This document shows, one piece after another, positions 1 to 11,067 of a stretch of DNA of 64,000 nucleotides (position 1 is the stretch's first letter; each line of letters begins with the position of its first letter). The notes beneath the pieces were generated by a model that worked only from the letters and a program-made list of their open reading frames with translations, had not been told where the DNA came from and did not search any database. The stretch spans positions 20,892,540 through 20,956,539 of the forward strand of contig NC_066517.1 of assembly GCF_024679095.1 (NCBI RefSeq). The letters run 5' to 3'. The DNA comes from Eriocheir sinensis (taxonomy: Eukaryota > Arthropoda > Malacostraca > Decapoda > Varunidae). The translations under genes were made by a program, and so were the position numbers.

Positions 1-530
1 GGTAGGATGTCCTGTTGGGGAGACAAAGATGGGAAGCGAGAGGAGAGTTCAGTAACGCACGAGTCATATTTTTAAACAGTTCGGCCCCCAAGCACATACA
101 CTTGATAAGACTTCCGTAGAAATGGTGTGCGTAGGATGTCCTGTTGAAGGGAGAGAAAAGAGAAGGACGGAGAGGAGAGTTCAGTAACGCACGAGTCATA
201 TTTTTAAACATTTCGTCACCCAAGCACATACACTTGATAAGACTTCCGTAGAAAAGGTGTGGGTAGGATGTCCTGTTGAAGGGAGAGAAAAGAGAAGGAC
301 GGAGAGGAGAGTTCAGTAACGCACGAGTCATATTTTTAAACATTTCGTCACCCAAGCACATACACTTGATAAGACTTCCGTAGAAATGGTGTGGGTAGGA
401 TGTCCTGTTGAAGGGAGAGAAAAAGGGACGGAAGGAGGGGAGAGTTGAGTAATATACGAGTCATATACATAAACATTTTCACTTCCAAGCACACACATTT
501 GATAAGGTTTGCGTAGGGACGGGTGGGTAG
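1..530. repeat. Minisatellite, about 130-bp unit, four copies
   Basis: Four head-to-tail copies start near 2, 131, 263 and 395, each opening with GTAGGATGTCCTGTTG. The spacing is 129 to 132 bases. Copies 2 and 3 are almost identical and copy 4 is degenerate. The first copy begins at the window edge, so the array may extend further left. No gene is seen in it. Confidence 0.9.
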
Positions 531-1110
531 TTTTATGACCCTGGTGGTAGTGTGATGAGGCTTCTGTACCATGAAAGTAAAAAAAAAAACACTCTTCAGA
601 ACGCGATTAATCTCCTTTTCGCTCTCCGGAAATGGTTGATGTGAGAGGTGGGAGCGTCTGAGAATACCGGGGTGGGGGGGGGGGGGGGGGCCGAGAGGGC
701 AGACTTCGATAATTGAAAGTGTGCACAAAGGCGTGAGAGAAATGATAGAAGAGATTACAGACCCCGCAGCAATAGGTACAATATAGATAGAATCAGATTT
801 TAGTATAGGCGATAGTAAAATGATATTGCCATGTGTTACAGCGTGGAAAGTCAGTTAACAGAAGGCGTATAAAAGAGGAACAGTTAAGCAAGGATATATG
901 TGTGTTATCGAAGCAGAGGAAGTGGGCGTAAATATTCGAATATATAAATTAGTGCAAGTAATCGTACTCATAAATGAAAAGGAAAGCACGCCTCAAATTA
1001 CAGGTTTATTTCTTAAGTTTTCACGGTACAAGAGAAATGCGTGTTCCGTCTCTAGCCGTGGAGGATATACAAGTTAATGAAAGAAAAATACAAGTAGCCC
1101 AATAAAGAAA

Positions 1111-1111
<1 letters not shown>

Positions 1112-1172
<61 letters not shown>

Positions 1173-1255
1173 GCAAAGGAATCATGACGAAGCGTTATGT
1201 TCGTAATTACACAGCGAGATTTAATAGATACAGATTTATATAGAATTTAACGATG

Positions 1256-1298
<43 letters not shown>
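1112..1298. repeat. (CA)n and (GA)n microsatellites
   Basis: A (CA)n run fills about 1112-1170 and a (GA)n run about 1262-1298. The bases between 530 and 1112, and between 1298 and 1570, show no gene I can support. Confidence 0.9.
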
Positions 1299-1299
<1 letters not shown>

Positions 1300-1569
1300 T
1301 GATCAGTGAAGAAAAACCGAGATTAGAATAGATAAGAGGGGGAAGGAGGGGGTAGAGATGTGTGAGAGGTGAGGTAGAGGGAGATGAAGCGAACAAGAGG
1401 GAAGAAGAGAAGCAGGAGGAGGAAACATGGAAACAGGGACGAGCAAACAGCAGAAAGCCTGTTGGCTCATTACGAGACTGTCTGCTTTAGTGATTTAATC
1501 GGTTCCTCAGCCACTTGGGTGGCCTGCGGGAAGATCAGAGCGCTTCTGGACGTACGCGGTTGCGGTCAG

Positions 1570-2040
1570 TTAACCCTTGACGCAGCAAAGTGACGGTCAT
1601 TACGATATAAAGGAATTGATTGTTTCCGCACTAACTACTTCTGCAGGAAGGCTGTTTCAGTGGCGGACGACTCTTCGAAAAATAACTCCTGCTGACATCT
1701 GTACTAAATCGCTTCGCAGTAATTGTTTGACCGTTGTTTCCTTTCCTTGGGTTAGTTTGAGGCGTGAAGAGCTTAGAATGATCAACATTACTGAATTTGT
1801 TCAAGTATTTGGATCAGGTCTCCCTGCAGTCGTTTCAATTCCAACGTAAAGCGATTGAATCGCTTGAGTCGTTCTTTATAAGGCTGAGTCCTCAATGACG
1901 GCATTATTTTCGTGGCGCGTCGCTGTATTCTCTTCTGCATTTCGATGTCCTTTTAAGTAAGGAACCAGAAATGTGCTACTGCGTATTCCAGGTGGGGCCT
2001 CACCAACGAGTTATACAAGAACAGCATCACTCCCAGCGTC
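1570..2040 (-). mobile_element. Degenerate non-LTR retrotransposon, C-terminal part of the reverse-transcriptase ORF
   Basis: Read on the minus strand, the region gives the familiar downstream part of a CR1/Jockey-type reverse transcriptase. There is a YNSLVRPHLEYA-like stretch, then MQKRIQRRATK and RTQPYKERLKR, then the G-D-I/L stretch that follows the RT domain. The frame changes several times and stops interrupt it, so this is a dead 5'-truncated copy. It lies downstream of the nested gene, within the presumed G-alpha intron. The exact clade is inferred from motif style only. Confidence 0.75.
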
Positions 2041-2222
2041 TTACACAAAGTTCCTCGCTATGAACCCAACCATGAGAAGAAGATGAAGAAGAAGAAGAAA
2101 AAAAAAAAGAAGTAACACATAAAAGGAAAAAGAGAACGACGGATTGATGCATGTGATAATGGCAGGGTGAATGTAGGGAAAGACAACGGATGAGTAGGAG
2201 GGATGGCCTACATGGATAGAGG

Positions 2223-2474
2223 CGGTGACCGAGTGCACATGGTTAGCGTGCCCTCCCTCCGCCACAGTTGGGATTTCCCAGTCACGGCCGAGTGGCCTAA
2301 AACTACCCACATGCTGTCCTGAAGACCACCTGTCGACCCGGACTCTCGATTCTCTCTCGAAAGAGACTCAAAGATGAGCTCGGGGGTCACCATGAGCCGA
2401 GCGCCACTATAAACACTTGCCTGCACCATAACGGGCTGGGCCGACATCAGGCCCCACCAAAAAAAAAAAAAAAA
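2223..2474 (+). mobile_element. tRNA-derived SINE, copy 1
   Basis: The element opens with a tRNA-like head (gaccgagtgcacatggttag, resembling a box A). It continues with a body (GTGGCCTAAAACTACCCACATG, then AGAAGACCACC) and ends in an A-rich tail at about 2460-2474. The body matches the element at 17744-18010 over about 200 bases, which shows it is a dispersed family. It is read as a Pol III SINE because of the tRNA-like head and poly(A) end. The family name is unknown to me. Confidence 0.65.
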
Positions 2475-2638
2475 GATGGAAGAAGTAATGGAGAGAAAGG
2501 GAGAACAGATGTAGTTGGGACGGACACAGACAGGCAGACAATATTATATGTAAGTAGGCACAGAGAAACATAAAAAAGATGGATTGATAGATTAATTGCC
2601 AAAAGGGGAACTTGTTAGTGCTAAAAATACGCCCTTTT

Positions 2639-2640
<2 letters not shown>

Positions 2641-2669
<29 letters not shown>
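2641..2669. repeat. (CT)n microsatellite
   Basis: A pure (CT)n run of about 28 bases. The interval 2670-3109 that follows shows no recognisable feature. It would contain the 3' UTR of the nested gene, but no clear AATAAA is seen on the minus strand. Confidence 0.9.
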
Positions 2670-3109
2670 CTTAGTTACGGCTGTCAAAATTAATTTTATT
2701 GATTAACTTGCAGAGAAATATGAGATAACTTTTGATGTTGGCTGTAAGTCTGTCAAAGCTTCTTCCCTTATTAGTCCCTGGGATCTGAGCCGCTCCGTTC
2801 AGCGCCTTGCTCCTCCCTTGTCGTGACCCGTCCCTGGTTCGGGTTCCCGGGGTCTGAGTTCAGTTCAGTTCAGCGCCTTGACCCGAAACTCGGAACCGGA
2901 TCACGATGACTCAACAGAACCGAGTGATTTACCGTTATCTTGATGGGGAGGTGGGTACAGGAACAGCAACAGCAACAACAACAACAATGACAAAACAAGA
3001 ACAACAGCACAATATCTAGATTGAGAGGAATGATAAGAAATGCTAAGAAATGCTAAGAAACACGGTGGTGACGAGGCCGTCACGGGTCACAGGCATGTCT
3101 GTGGGCCGC

Positions 3110-4510
3110 TTACTGAGCCTCGGCGGCCTCGCGCCTCCGCCACTCAGCGATCACATCGCGCACGTGGCTGTGGCACTGCAGGACGGCGTCCCTGTGGCCC
3201 TTGATGTGCAGGGTTCGCCTGACCCGCACGATGCTGACGCCGTGGCTCCGCTGCAGGTCCTCCAGCTGGCGGTCACTGGGGCCTGCGAGACGGGCGATGA
3301 ACCTCTGAGCCACGGTGAGGCTTCGGTAGGCGTGGGAAGCTGTGGCGGTGGCGGCAGAGTCGGGCACTGGTGAAGGGGCCTCGTCTTGACGGGAAACTCC
3401 CCTGTCTGTGGCACTTTTCCCGCTCTGACAGCCTTCCCCCAGCTCGCGGGCCTCCTCCTCTGCGGCAGTGCCACCAGAGGCTTCCCCCAGCTCGGGGTGT
3501 AGCTCGGGGGGCTCCTCTTCAGCGGCAGTGCCACCAGAGGCTTGCTCCAGCTCGGGGTGCAGCTCGGGAGCCTCCTTTTTAGCGGCAGTGCCACCAGAGG
3601 CTTGCCCCAGCTCGTGGACCGCCTCGTGTGCATCAGTGCCATCCATATTAGAGACTTCCCCAACCTCGTGGACCTCCTCGTGTGCTGCAGTGTTATCCAT
3701 ATCAGAAGCTTCCACAACCTCGTGAACCGCATCGTCAAGTTCGTTATTTTCCACCGCAAACACTTTTCCCGTGGGAACCTTCCATTCAGTGTTGGTGTCA
3801 TCATCGTTGTCGGTGTTTGCTTCATCACTTTCCACTGAGAACACCTTTTCCAGGTAAGTCTTCCATTCACTGTAGGTGTCGTCATTATTGTCGGTGCTTT
3901 CTTCATCATCATCATCCATCGAAAACACCTTTTCCAGGTAAGCCTTCCATTCAGTGTAGGTGTCGTCATTGTCAGTGTGTCCTTCGTTACACATGGCCTT
4001 CTTTCCCTTGCCGGGTTTCTGTTCCAGTGGCCATGCCGTGGGAAGAGCCTGGAACTGTTGGCTTGCCTGCTGGAGGGCGACCTTGTCTTCGTAGATATAC
4101 AGGTAGAAACTGCCAGGTCGGCCTCCATCCAGCAGCGGCTCCATGAACTCCTCCAGGCTAACGCGGGCCTTGCGAGGGGCACCGCGGCAGTAGTACGCCA
4201 CGCAGATCTTGATCTGCATGGCTCCGGCGTCTGCCTTGCCGCTGCACCTGAAGAGGTACTCCAGGTCCAGCGGGGCAGGGACGGAGAAGGGGCCGCACGC
4301 CTCCGGGAAGGCGAAGACGGCCACCCTCCGCGAGCTGAGGGCTCGCCAGCACCCCCGACGCCGGAGGAGGGTGATGGTCACCTTGCGGGGCCGCGCCCCG
4401 CCGCTGGCGCCGCCGTCGGCGGCCAGCACGACGCAGGTGCCGTACACGATGCGCCGGATTTTGTCTTTGCTCACTGTTTTTGTGTACATTTTATTATCAA
4501 TGTTTGACAT
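3110..4510 (-). CDS. Intronless acidic-repeat protein with degenerate C-terminal KH-like domain; not recognised
   Basis: A single open frame of 466 codons ends in TAA and lies on the same strand as the surrounding G-alpha gene, inside its intron. Residues 1-165 form an unfamiliar, basic and probably globular region. Residues 179-258 hold three copies of a 27-residue repeat built on T-D-N-D-D-T-Y-T-E-W-K followed by Y-L-E-K-V-F-S. Residues 260-360 hold about five 18- to 20-residue Glu/Ala repeats (HEVGE and LGEASGGTAAEEE types). Residues 403-457 resemble a KH fold (RFIARLAGPSD, then HGVSIVRV, then TLHIKGHRDAV), but GPSD replaces the GxxG loop, so canonical RNA binding is doubtful. The GC-rich composition also leaves a 343-codon frame open at 3151-4182. 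I chose this frame because its repeats and the KH-like pattern are coherent. A second ATG at codon 8 has a better context (A at -3). It could be a lineage-specific gene or a retrocopy. The function is unknown. Confidence 0.6.
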   Translation of the reverse strand: MSNIDNKMYTKTVSKDKIRRIVYGTCVVLAADGGASGGARPRKVTITLLRRRGCWRALSSRRVAVFAFPEACGPFSVPAPLDLEYLFRCSGKADAGAMQIKICVAYYCRGAPRKARVSLEEFMEPLLDGGRPGSFYLYIYEDKVALQQASQQFQALPTAWPLEQKPGKGKKAMCNEGHTDNDDTYTEWKAYLEKVFSMDDDDEESTDNNDDTYSEWKTYLEKVFSVESDEANTDNDDDTNTEWKVPTGKVFAVENNELDDAVHEVVEASDMDNTAAHEEVHEVGEVSNMDGTDAHEAVHELGQASGGTAAKKEAPELHPELEQASGGTAAEEEPPELHPELGEASGGTAAEEEARELGEGCQSGKSATDRGVSRQDEAPSPVPDSAATATASHAYRSLTVAQRFIARLAGPSDRQLEDLQRSHGVSIVRVRRTLHIKGHRDAVLQCHSHVRDVIAEWRRREAAEAQ

Positions 4511-4648
4511 AAGTCACGGTGAACGAGGCGGCGGCAGTTACGACAGAGTGAGATGGTGGCGGCCGGCGCCCCGTGAAGGGCAGACCCTTCCCGCACTGCT
4601 GCCAAGGCTCAGTTTACAGCATTGTTTGACGGACACAAGCAACTGCAT

Positions 4649-4649
<1 letters not shown>

Positions 4650-4730
<81 letters not shown>
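4650..4730. repeat. (TG)n-(GA)n compound microsatellite
   Basis: (TG)n at 4650-4691 is followed directly by (GA)n at about 4694-4729. A (TAC)n and (CTC)n rich tract follows at 4830-4918. This is the 5' flank of the intronless gene and lies within a G-alpha intron. Confidence 0.9.
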
Positions 4731-4732
<2 letters not shown>

Positions 4733-5032
4733 AGAAGAAAAATCCTTTCTGACCAGGTGTCCTCGTTTAGGGATTTGTGTAGGTAGCTCCCCAAAAGAAT
4801 TATACAACCATTATTTTTGTTTCTGTTATTACTACTACTACTACTACTACTACTGTAACTGTTACTATTACTACTACTACTTCTACCACCACCAGATCCT
4901 CCTCCTCCTCCTCCTCCCCTACACGCACAGCTGAGAGAGAAAACAAAGTAGCATCAGTAGCAGGAACAGAGAGGGGGAACACAAGCGTCTCAGGTAACTA
5001 ACATCCGGCAGGTGAGTCGGGGACAAGCTTAC

Positions 5033-5902
5033 CTGCACGGTTGGTTCGTAATCAGGTCGTCGTACCTCCGCCACTTTGTCCAGAAAGCTGACGTGGGGAG
5101 ATAAGAGCATGATGTAAGGGTTCATTGGTGAGGGTGGAGCTCCTCTTATCTCGCTACCCACTAATTAGTTAACTTGACTTCTTAAGGTGAGAAATAACAG
5201 TTTGAAAGCTAGAAAAATAAAGAAAATGGCCGTAGAAATAAAAAAATAGAACTAAAATAAACTAAACAAAACTAAAATCGTAAATTAAACTGCACGAGAA
5301 GGTTAAAGAATAAAGAAAAAGCTCGTAAAAAGACAAATGAAATATTGAATAAACTAAAATCAAAATAAAGTTGTCAAATAAACTACAAGAAAAGAGAAAA
5401 ATCATAAAGCTTAGTTCAGAGGTGTCTAAATACTCTCCTCTTGAAACTGTTTGTCATAGAAGCACAAAAGTATCCAAAACAACAAGGCCAGTCTTTACCA
5501 CTGAATGAGGTGAAACAATGAAGATGATCTATAATTCTTGCATTGGTTAGTTGGACGGCACTGGAATGAGCTTGGGTAGGAACTATTGATTAAAACTCCC
5601 CAGCGCCAAAGGGAAGGGCAAATGAGACCAGTGCTGCCCCCTACATAAGACCCGTTTTCAAAGTTCCCCAGTTTCCTAATTCCTTTTAAGTCCTTTGAGG
5701 GTTTAATAAGCTAATGGCTGAGCAAACTGCCGTGGCGTGGATGGATTGGGGCCTCCCACACACCCTGACTCACCGCAATGCCATTTCTTTCATTATTTTT
5801 ATTGCTTCATCTTTGCTCCTCCGTCTCACGTCACTCAAAAAATAGTGTTTACCCAACGTGCCTCCCTGAGCTTCCCCCAATCAACGCCCCTCCTCTAATT
5901 TC

Positions 5903-5983
<81 letters not shown>

Positions 5984-6050
5984 ATTATCTCACCGCTCAA
6001 GTCAGCTGTCTCGCACCAGTCAAAAACGGCTAAGTGTTATCCCTAAATTA

Positions 6051-6145
<95 letters not shown>

Positions 6146-6175
6146 GTCTCAAGGTCACACACATCCACCCACCCA

Positions 6176-6214
<39 letters not shown>

Positions 6215-8555
6215 ACACACAACACTCACTATTTGATACAGTCGATGAGCTGGAATTTGTGCTGCAGGCTGAACACTTTTTGTATGCCAGAGTCCCGCCA
6301 CAGCCTCTCCGTGTACGTGTAAAACTCCTGTAGGTGAAGAAGAAGGGAGGGGGGAGGGAGGGGTGAAAATACGTACATGTGTGTGAGTATTGACGTGTGT
6401 GTGTACATTATGATTGGTTAAAGTCGTACATGTGTGCAAGCTGTGTACGTTAGTTTGTGGACACGAATGGTATTAGTTATTAGACTAAGCTTGTTTTTAA
6501 TTAAAGTATTAAGTACGTTAGAGTGTAGATTTTTTTTTTTTTTTTAGTGTGTGTTTGTAGTAACGGATTCCTCTTGTCATTCACCCTGCTAACTCCTTCT
6601 GCTGTTTATTATATCATTACTTTATCTCGTTCCCTTTCTTCCCTCTTACAGCTACTTCATTTTTCTCTTTCCTTTTAGTTAGTCATCACAGATCCCTTCC
6701 CTTCTTCATTCCCTAACTCTTTCATCTTCTTTCACTCTCATATCCCTTTTACAGTCCCTTCTCAGTCACCCTTAGTTCTTTCATCCCCTTCTTCAGCATC
6801 CTCTACCTCTTCATCTACCTCCTCCTTCCTCCCTTTGACCTATCACACACCCATTCATCGTTCACTGTATCCATTTTAACTTCTTCCACCGCATTATCTA
6901 TCCCTTTACATTCTTTTCACACTCCTAGTCTCTTCATTCCCTTCTTCTGTATCTTCTACCTCTTCTTCCTTCCCTTGAACCATCATATATCTCTTCCTCG
7001 TTCCCTGTGACCTTTCCCTCTCACTCCCAGTCCCTTCAGCCCTTTCATCACGTACCTGCGAAAAGGTGAAGTCCTCGGTGTTGATGGCCAGTATGTAGTC
7101 CTTCGCGTCCTGGTTCTCCGGGTTGCCCAGATCCACGTCCAAGATATCCAGCTGCCTCGTCAGGGTGGTGATGCCCTCCAGAACGTTGCTGCGGATGTCC
7201 TGTTTCTTCTCCTCTTTCTCTCTGTGGTGGTGGTGATGATGGTTGTGGGTGAGAGGTGGAGGTGGTGGTGGTGGGTTGGGATGGTGCTTGTGGTAGTGGT
7301 TGTGGTGTGGTGGTGGTGGTGGTGGTGATGGTGTTGTGGTTATATATGGTGGTGATGTGGATTGGTGGTTGGTGATGGTTGTAGTTAAGGTGGTGTAGTT
7401 GTAGTGCTTGTTCTTGTAGTAGTAGTAGTAGTAGTAGTAGTAGAGAAAACCTTATATTACAATCAGTACACAGCCTATGTATACACACAAAAAAGTATAG
7501 GAGAGGGGAGAGGGGGAAGGAAAGAGAGAGACAACGAGAGAGGGAGAGAGTATCAACAACTATCGAGAACATCAAAGGAATGAAGGAAATAGAGAGGGAG
7601 GGAGGGAGGTAGAGTAGAAGGGAGAGAGGCAGGAAAGGGGGAGAGCGGAAGGGGAGGGAAAAGACCCATCATCAAAGAAAGAAATGAAGGGAATAAAGAG
7701 ATGAAGGAGAAGGAGTAGGATAAGAAGGAGAGTGGCAGGAGGGAAGTGTAGGAGGGAGAGAGGGAGGGAAGAAAAATAGGAGAATGGGCATGGAGGGAAA
7801 AATACCATCAAAGAGGAAGAAAAGGCAGAGAGGAGGGAGGAAAGGAGGGAAGAGGGAGGGAAGGGAAGGATATAGGATTCGTCTTACTCCTTGGAGAAGC
7901 CGTTGATGTGCAGGATCTTCATCTGCTTAATGATGGTGGTCTTGCCGGACTCCCCCGCTCCTGTAGGAATCAGCACCAGGTCATGAACGAACACACGCAT
8001 ATCCTTAACCGGTATCCTTCATTATGTGCCCTTAACCCTAACTGAAGGCCCTGTTTTCCTACGTAATCATAGGAACCTCACCAGTAAAATATACTTATAT
8101 CCTTCATTATGTTCCCTTAACCCTAACTGAAGGTCCTGTTTTCCTACGTAATCATAGGAACCTCACCAGTAAAATACACTTATATCCTTCAGTCTGTGCC
8201 CTCAACCCTAAATGAAGGTCCTGTTTTCCTACGTAATCATAGGAACCTCACCAGTAGAAAAATTCACTGGTATACCCCGGAATCTCTGCCTTTTAGCCTA
8301 ACACAATATTAAGGTATTTTATCCTACATCTCTTCACTAGGAACTCAAGATTAAAACACTCATAATTTTCATCCTTCACTGGTATCCTTCATTTTGTGTC
8401 TTTTAGCCTAAGTTAAGGTCCTTGTTCGTATATATTTGCCATGGGAAGCTCAATCCTTCACACATCCTTCATCCTTTCTCGATATCCTTCCGTCTGCACT
8501 TTTTATCCTAACTTAGCATAAAACCCTTTAGTCTACATCCCAACTAGGAACCTCA

Positions 8556-8589
<34 letters not shown>

Positions 8590-8833
8590 ACACAGGGAAG
8601 ACATAAATCGTTTGAGCAGCGTCATGCACGATAGGAGAGCCATGCAAAAAAAACAGACCAACAAAAATAGACCATCGGGTAAACAGCAGAGCGGACGGTA
8701 AAATTAACTCAAGGATGAAGGAACAATTATAGATAGAGCAAAAAATTATGCGGCAAAATATTTCTACTCTGATTTTGTTCGCGATTGAATAAATAAACAA
8801 GTGATTGAAGAGATAAATACGACTACTACCAAT

Positions 8834-8877
<44 letters not shown>

Positions 8878-9031
8878 ACCACGCCTCCCACGGCCCATCA
8901 ATCTCTACAGTGTGTTTTATTAAGTTTGTCACCGCCACACGACGCTGTCTTTATCTCGCCTGACGTCACTCGCGCCCCGACGATGAATTCCGGAAAACTG
9001 TCTGGCGGAGGCGACGAGCGATGCATTGTGG

Positions 9032-9129
<98 letters not shown>

Positions 9130-9498
9130 ATTTGACATGTGTATTCTTTGGGTTCTTATTTCTTGCGATCGTCCTTTTTTTCTTTTCTTTTTTCTTTATA
9201 TTGTGTGCCGTGTTTTTTTTATGGCAAAGATAGAAAGAAAAAAAAGAATATATTTAAGTAGTTTTACGTGCATAAATCCTCTTACTTATTTTTTTTTAAT
9301 TCGGAATATTTTATTGTGAGGTTATTCCCCAGCGCTCCGGGTTTTGTTATTTGTTCTTCTTTAACATGAAAATATTTGGGTCGTACACGAATTGATCGCC
9401 TGTGGACCTGAGTAGTAGTAGTAGTAGTAGTAGTAGAAGTAGTAGTAGTAGTAGAAGTAGTAGTAGCAGTAGTAGTAGTAGTAGTAATAGTGGTAGTG

Positions 9499-9530
<32 letters not shown>

Positions 9531-9597
9531 CGCATCAGTACCAGTAGTAATAGTAATAATAATAATAATGATAACAAAAACAAAAACAGCAACAACG

Positions 9598-9634
<37 letters not shown>

Positions 9635-9863
9635 GAGCAACAACAACAACAACACCTAACACTGTCATCTCACTAACACACAACTGGCAACAGCTGATAA
9701 TGACCCTGATGATGATGATGATGATGATGATGATAGCTCATTTTCGCCTCCTCAGTCTCGCCAAGTTGTTTCGGCCGCACGGAAAGAAAAAAAAAGACTT
9801 GATTGTTAAATAGATTGGCCTATCGATCGTCCCGGCACAATCAATATAGGAGGAAGGAGGCGA

Positions 9864-9926
<63 letters not shown>

Positions 9927-10460
9927 CAAAACAGAGAGAGGAGAGGAAAGACGCGGGGCGAGTGTTGACAACCCAGATGTTCCCGCTGTCAAGTGTTTGG
10001 GGAGGAGGAGGAGGAGGAGGATGCACTGGAGGAGGAGGAAAGAGAAGAGGAAGGGGCAAGAAGAGAACCAGCAGGAGTAGGCGGTTGTGGAAGAGGAGGA
10101 GGTGGAGGAGGCGGAAAGAGAAGGGAAAGTGGAGGGAGAGAACCAGGAGGAGGCATCGGTGTAGGCGGCAGCGGTGGAGGAGGAGGTGGTGGAGGAGGAG
10201 GAAAGAGACAAGAGAAGTGGAAGGGTAAGGAGAGAAACAGTAGGAGGCATTGGAGTAGGCGGTGGAGGGGGAGGAGGAGGAGGAGGAGGAGGAGGAAGAA
10301 AGAGACAACAGGAGTGAAGGAAGGGTAAGGAGAGAAACGGGAGGTGGTGACGGAGGAAGAGGAGGAGGAGGAGGGAAAAGAGGATTGACTCATTCCTTGT
10401 GTGTCACGACTCATTCTCGATATGGGTGGAAAGGCGAGTAAATAACACATATATTTTTTT

Positions 10461-10552
<92 letters not shown>

Positions 10553-11067
10553 AATAAATCACAAAGCCGAAGCATAACACAACACAGCGCCACACTTTCC
10601 ACGCACACAACGCAACACCGCAGAACATAATGTAACCCAACTCAAAAAGAACACTTACCTTCCATACGAACACACCACAACACAAAGTCACCCCAACACA
10701 CTAAACGCTTTCCACCAACACCAACACAACCACTTCACCACACAACACAAAACACCCCCAAAAAACACTCCATCCACCGCCCCCAGCGCAACACAACACA
10801 GCACAACACAAAGTAACCCCAACACACTAAACGCTTTCCACCAACACAACCACTTCACCACACAACACAAAACACCCCAAAAAACACTCCATCCACCGCC
10901 CCCAGCGCAACACAACAAAGCACAACAAACAACGCACCCAGGAGCAGGATCTTGATCGCCTTGTTGTACTCCTTCATCCATAGCGAGATTTTCTTTTCCA
11001 ACTCCTTGCTCGCGCGCCGTTCTGGATCCACCCCGCACAAGACCATCATGGGATCAGGGAGCGCCAT
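5033..11067 (-). CDS. G-protein alpha subunit, Gs / G-alpha-f type, N-terminal half (5 exons; 3' end outside window)
   Basis: Exons 10938-11067, 7888-7960, 7056-7221, 6230-6327 and 5033-5087 splice in phase to 174 codons. The ATG at 11065-11067 begins [16 protein letters not shown]. Exon 2 holds the P-loop G-A-G-E-S-G-K-T-T for GTP binding, then [11 protein letters not shown]. Exon 3 is the helical domain, with NPENQ and DYILAIN as in Gs-class subunits. Exons 4-5 give [25 protein letters not shown] and PDYEPTVQ, just before switch I. The protein would relay receptor signals at the inner plasma membrane. HINGF and NPENQ favour the Gs class over Gq, Gi or G12, and the divergence resembles insect G-alpha-f. 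The usual M-G-C lipid-acceptor start is absent, and the first cysteine is residue 11. The switch regions and C-terminus are not found in 1-5032, so they should lie beyond the left edge, with the intronless gene nested in between. A broken gene is possible but all seen junctions are clean. Confidence 0.9.
5088..6229. repeat. G-alpha intron 4 with long (CT)n tracts
   Basis: The intron contains (CT)n at about 5908-5980 and again at 6057-6142. A (CA)n run at 6178-6210 ends only about 20 bases from the splice donor of exon 4 (6224-6229). The remainder (5090-5900) is AT-rich with no recognisable feature. Confidence 0.85.
7222..7887. repeat. G-alpha intron 2 with GGT-rich and purine-rich tracts
   Basis: A (GGT)n/(GTG)n-like tract spans about 7222-7400 and a (GTA)n run 7417-7443. 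A G+A-only tract covers about 7500-7870 on the plus strand. The purine tract ends close to the donor of exon 2. No other feature is seen. Confidence 0.8.
8018..8540. repeat. 86-bp minisatellite in G-alpha intron 1
   Basis: Three well-preserved units carry ATCATAGGAACCTCACCAGT near 8065, 8151 and 8237, a period of about 86. Two or three degraded units follow up to about 8540. The unit includes CCTTAACCCTAA, which resembles an arthropod telomere-like word but is not tandem here. Confidence 0.85.
8549..9128. repeat. Cluster of (CA)n, (GA)n and (CT)n-(GT)n microsatellites
   Basis: (CA)n lies at 8558-8594 and (GA)n at 8839-8876. A compound (CT)n-(GT)n lies at 9033-9128. The sequence between them is unremarkable intron. 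All are within G-alpha intron 1. Confidence 0.9.
9410..9735. repeat. (GTA)n / (AAC)n / (GAT)n trinucleotide cluster
   Basis: A string of (GTA)n runs with AGT and GGT interruptions fills 9410-9560. (AAC)n fills about 9596-9655, and (GAT)n about 9710-9734. All six reading frames look open here because of the repeats, so the ORFs that arise are artefacts. Confidence 0.9.
9866..10550. repeat. Purine-strand tract: (GA)n and (GGA)n
   Basis: (GA)n at 9866-9923, an imperfect (GGA)n/(GGT)n region at 10000-10380 and (GA)n at 10465-10550 together put nearly 700 bases of purine bias on the plus strand. This is within G-alpha intron 1. Confidence 0.9.
10680..10930. repeat. 126-bp tandem duplication next to G-alpha exon 1
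   Basis: Two copies, about 10681-10806 and 10807-10930, share ACCCCAACACACTAAACGC and CCATCCACCGCCCCCAGCGC with few differences. The second copy stops immediately before the exon 1 donor (10932-10937), so the duplication abuts a splice site. Confidence 0.85.

Noticed and set aside
4209..4934. 241-codon plus-strand frame overlapping the start of the intronless gene
   Set aside because: It is the shadow of the GC-rich minus-strand ORF followed by (TG)n, (GA)n and (TAC)n repeats that read as Cys/Val, Arg/Glu and Tyr runs.
1..5032. Switch-region exons of the G-alpha gene (DVGGQ motif)
   Set aside because: No sequence encoding D-V-G-G-Q or N-K-x-D was found on the minus strand left of 5033; the remainder is assumed to be outside the window.
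8020..8200. CCTTAACCCTAA words as telomeric repeat
   Set aside because: They occur once per 86-base minisatellite unit and are not tandem; arthropod telomeres usually use TTAGG.
9282..9683. 133-codon Thr/Val frame and similar poly-Leu and poly-Ser frames
   Set aside because: (GTA)n and (AAC)n trinucleotide repeats translated in each frame.
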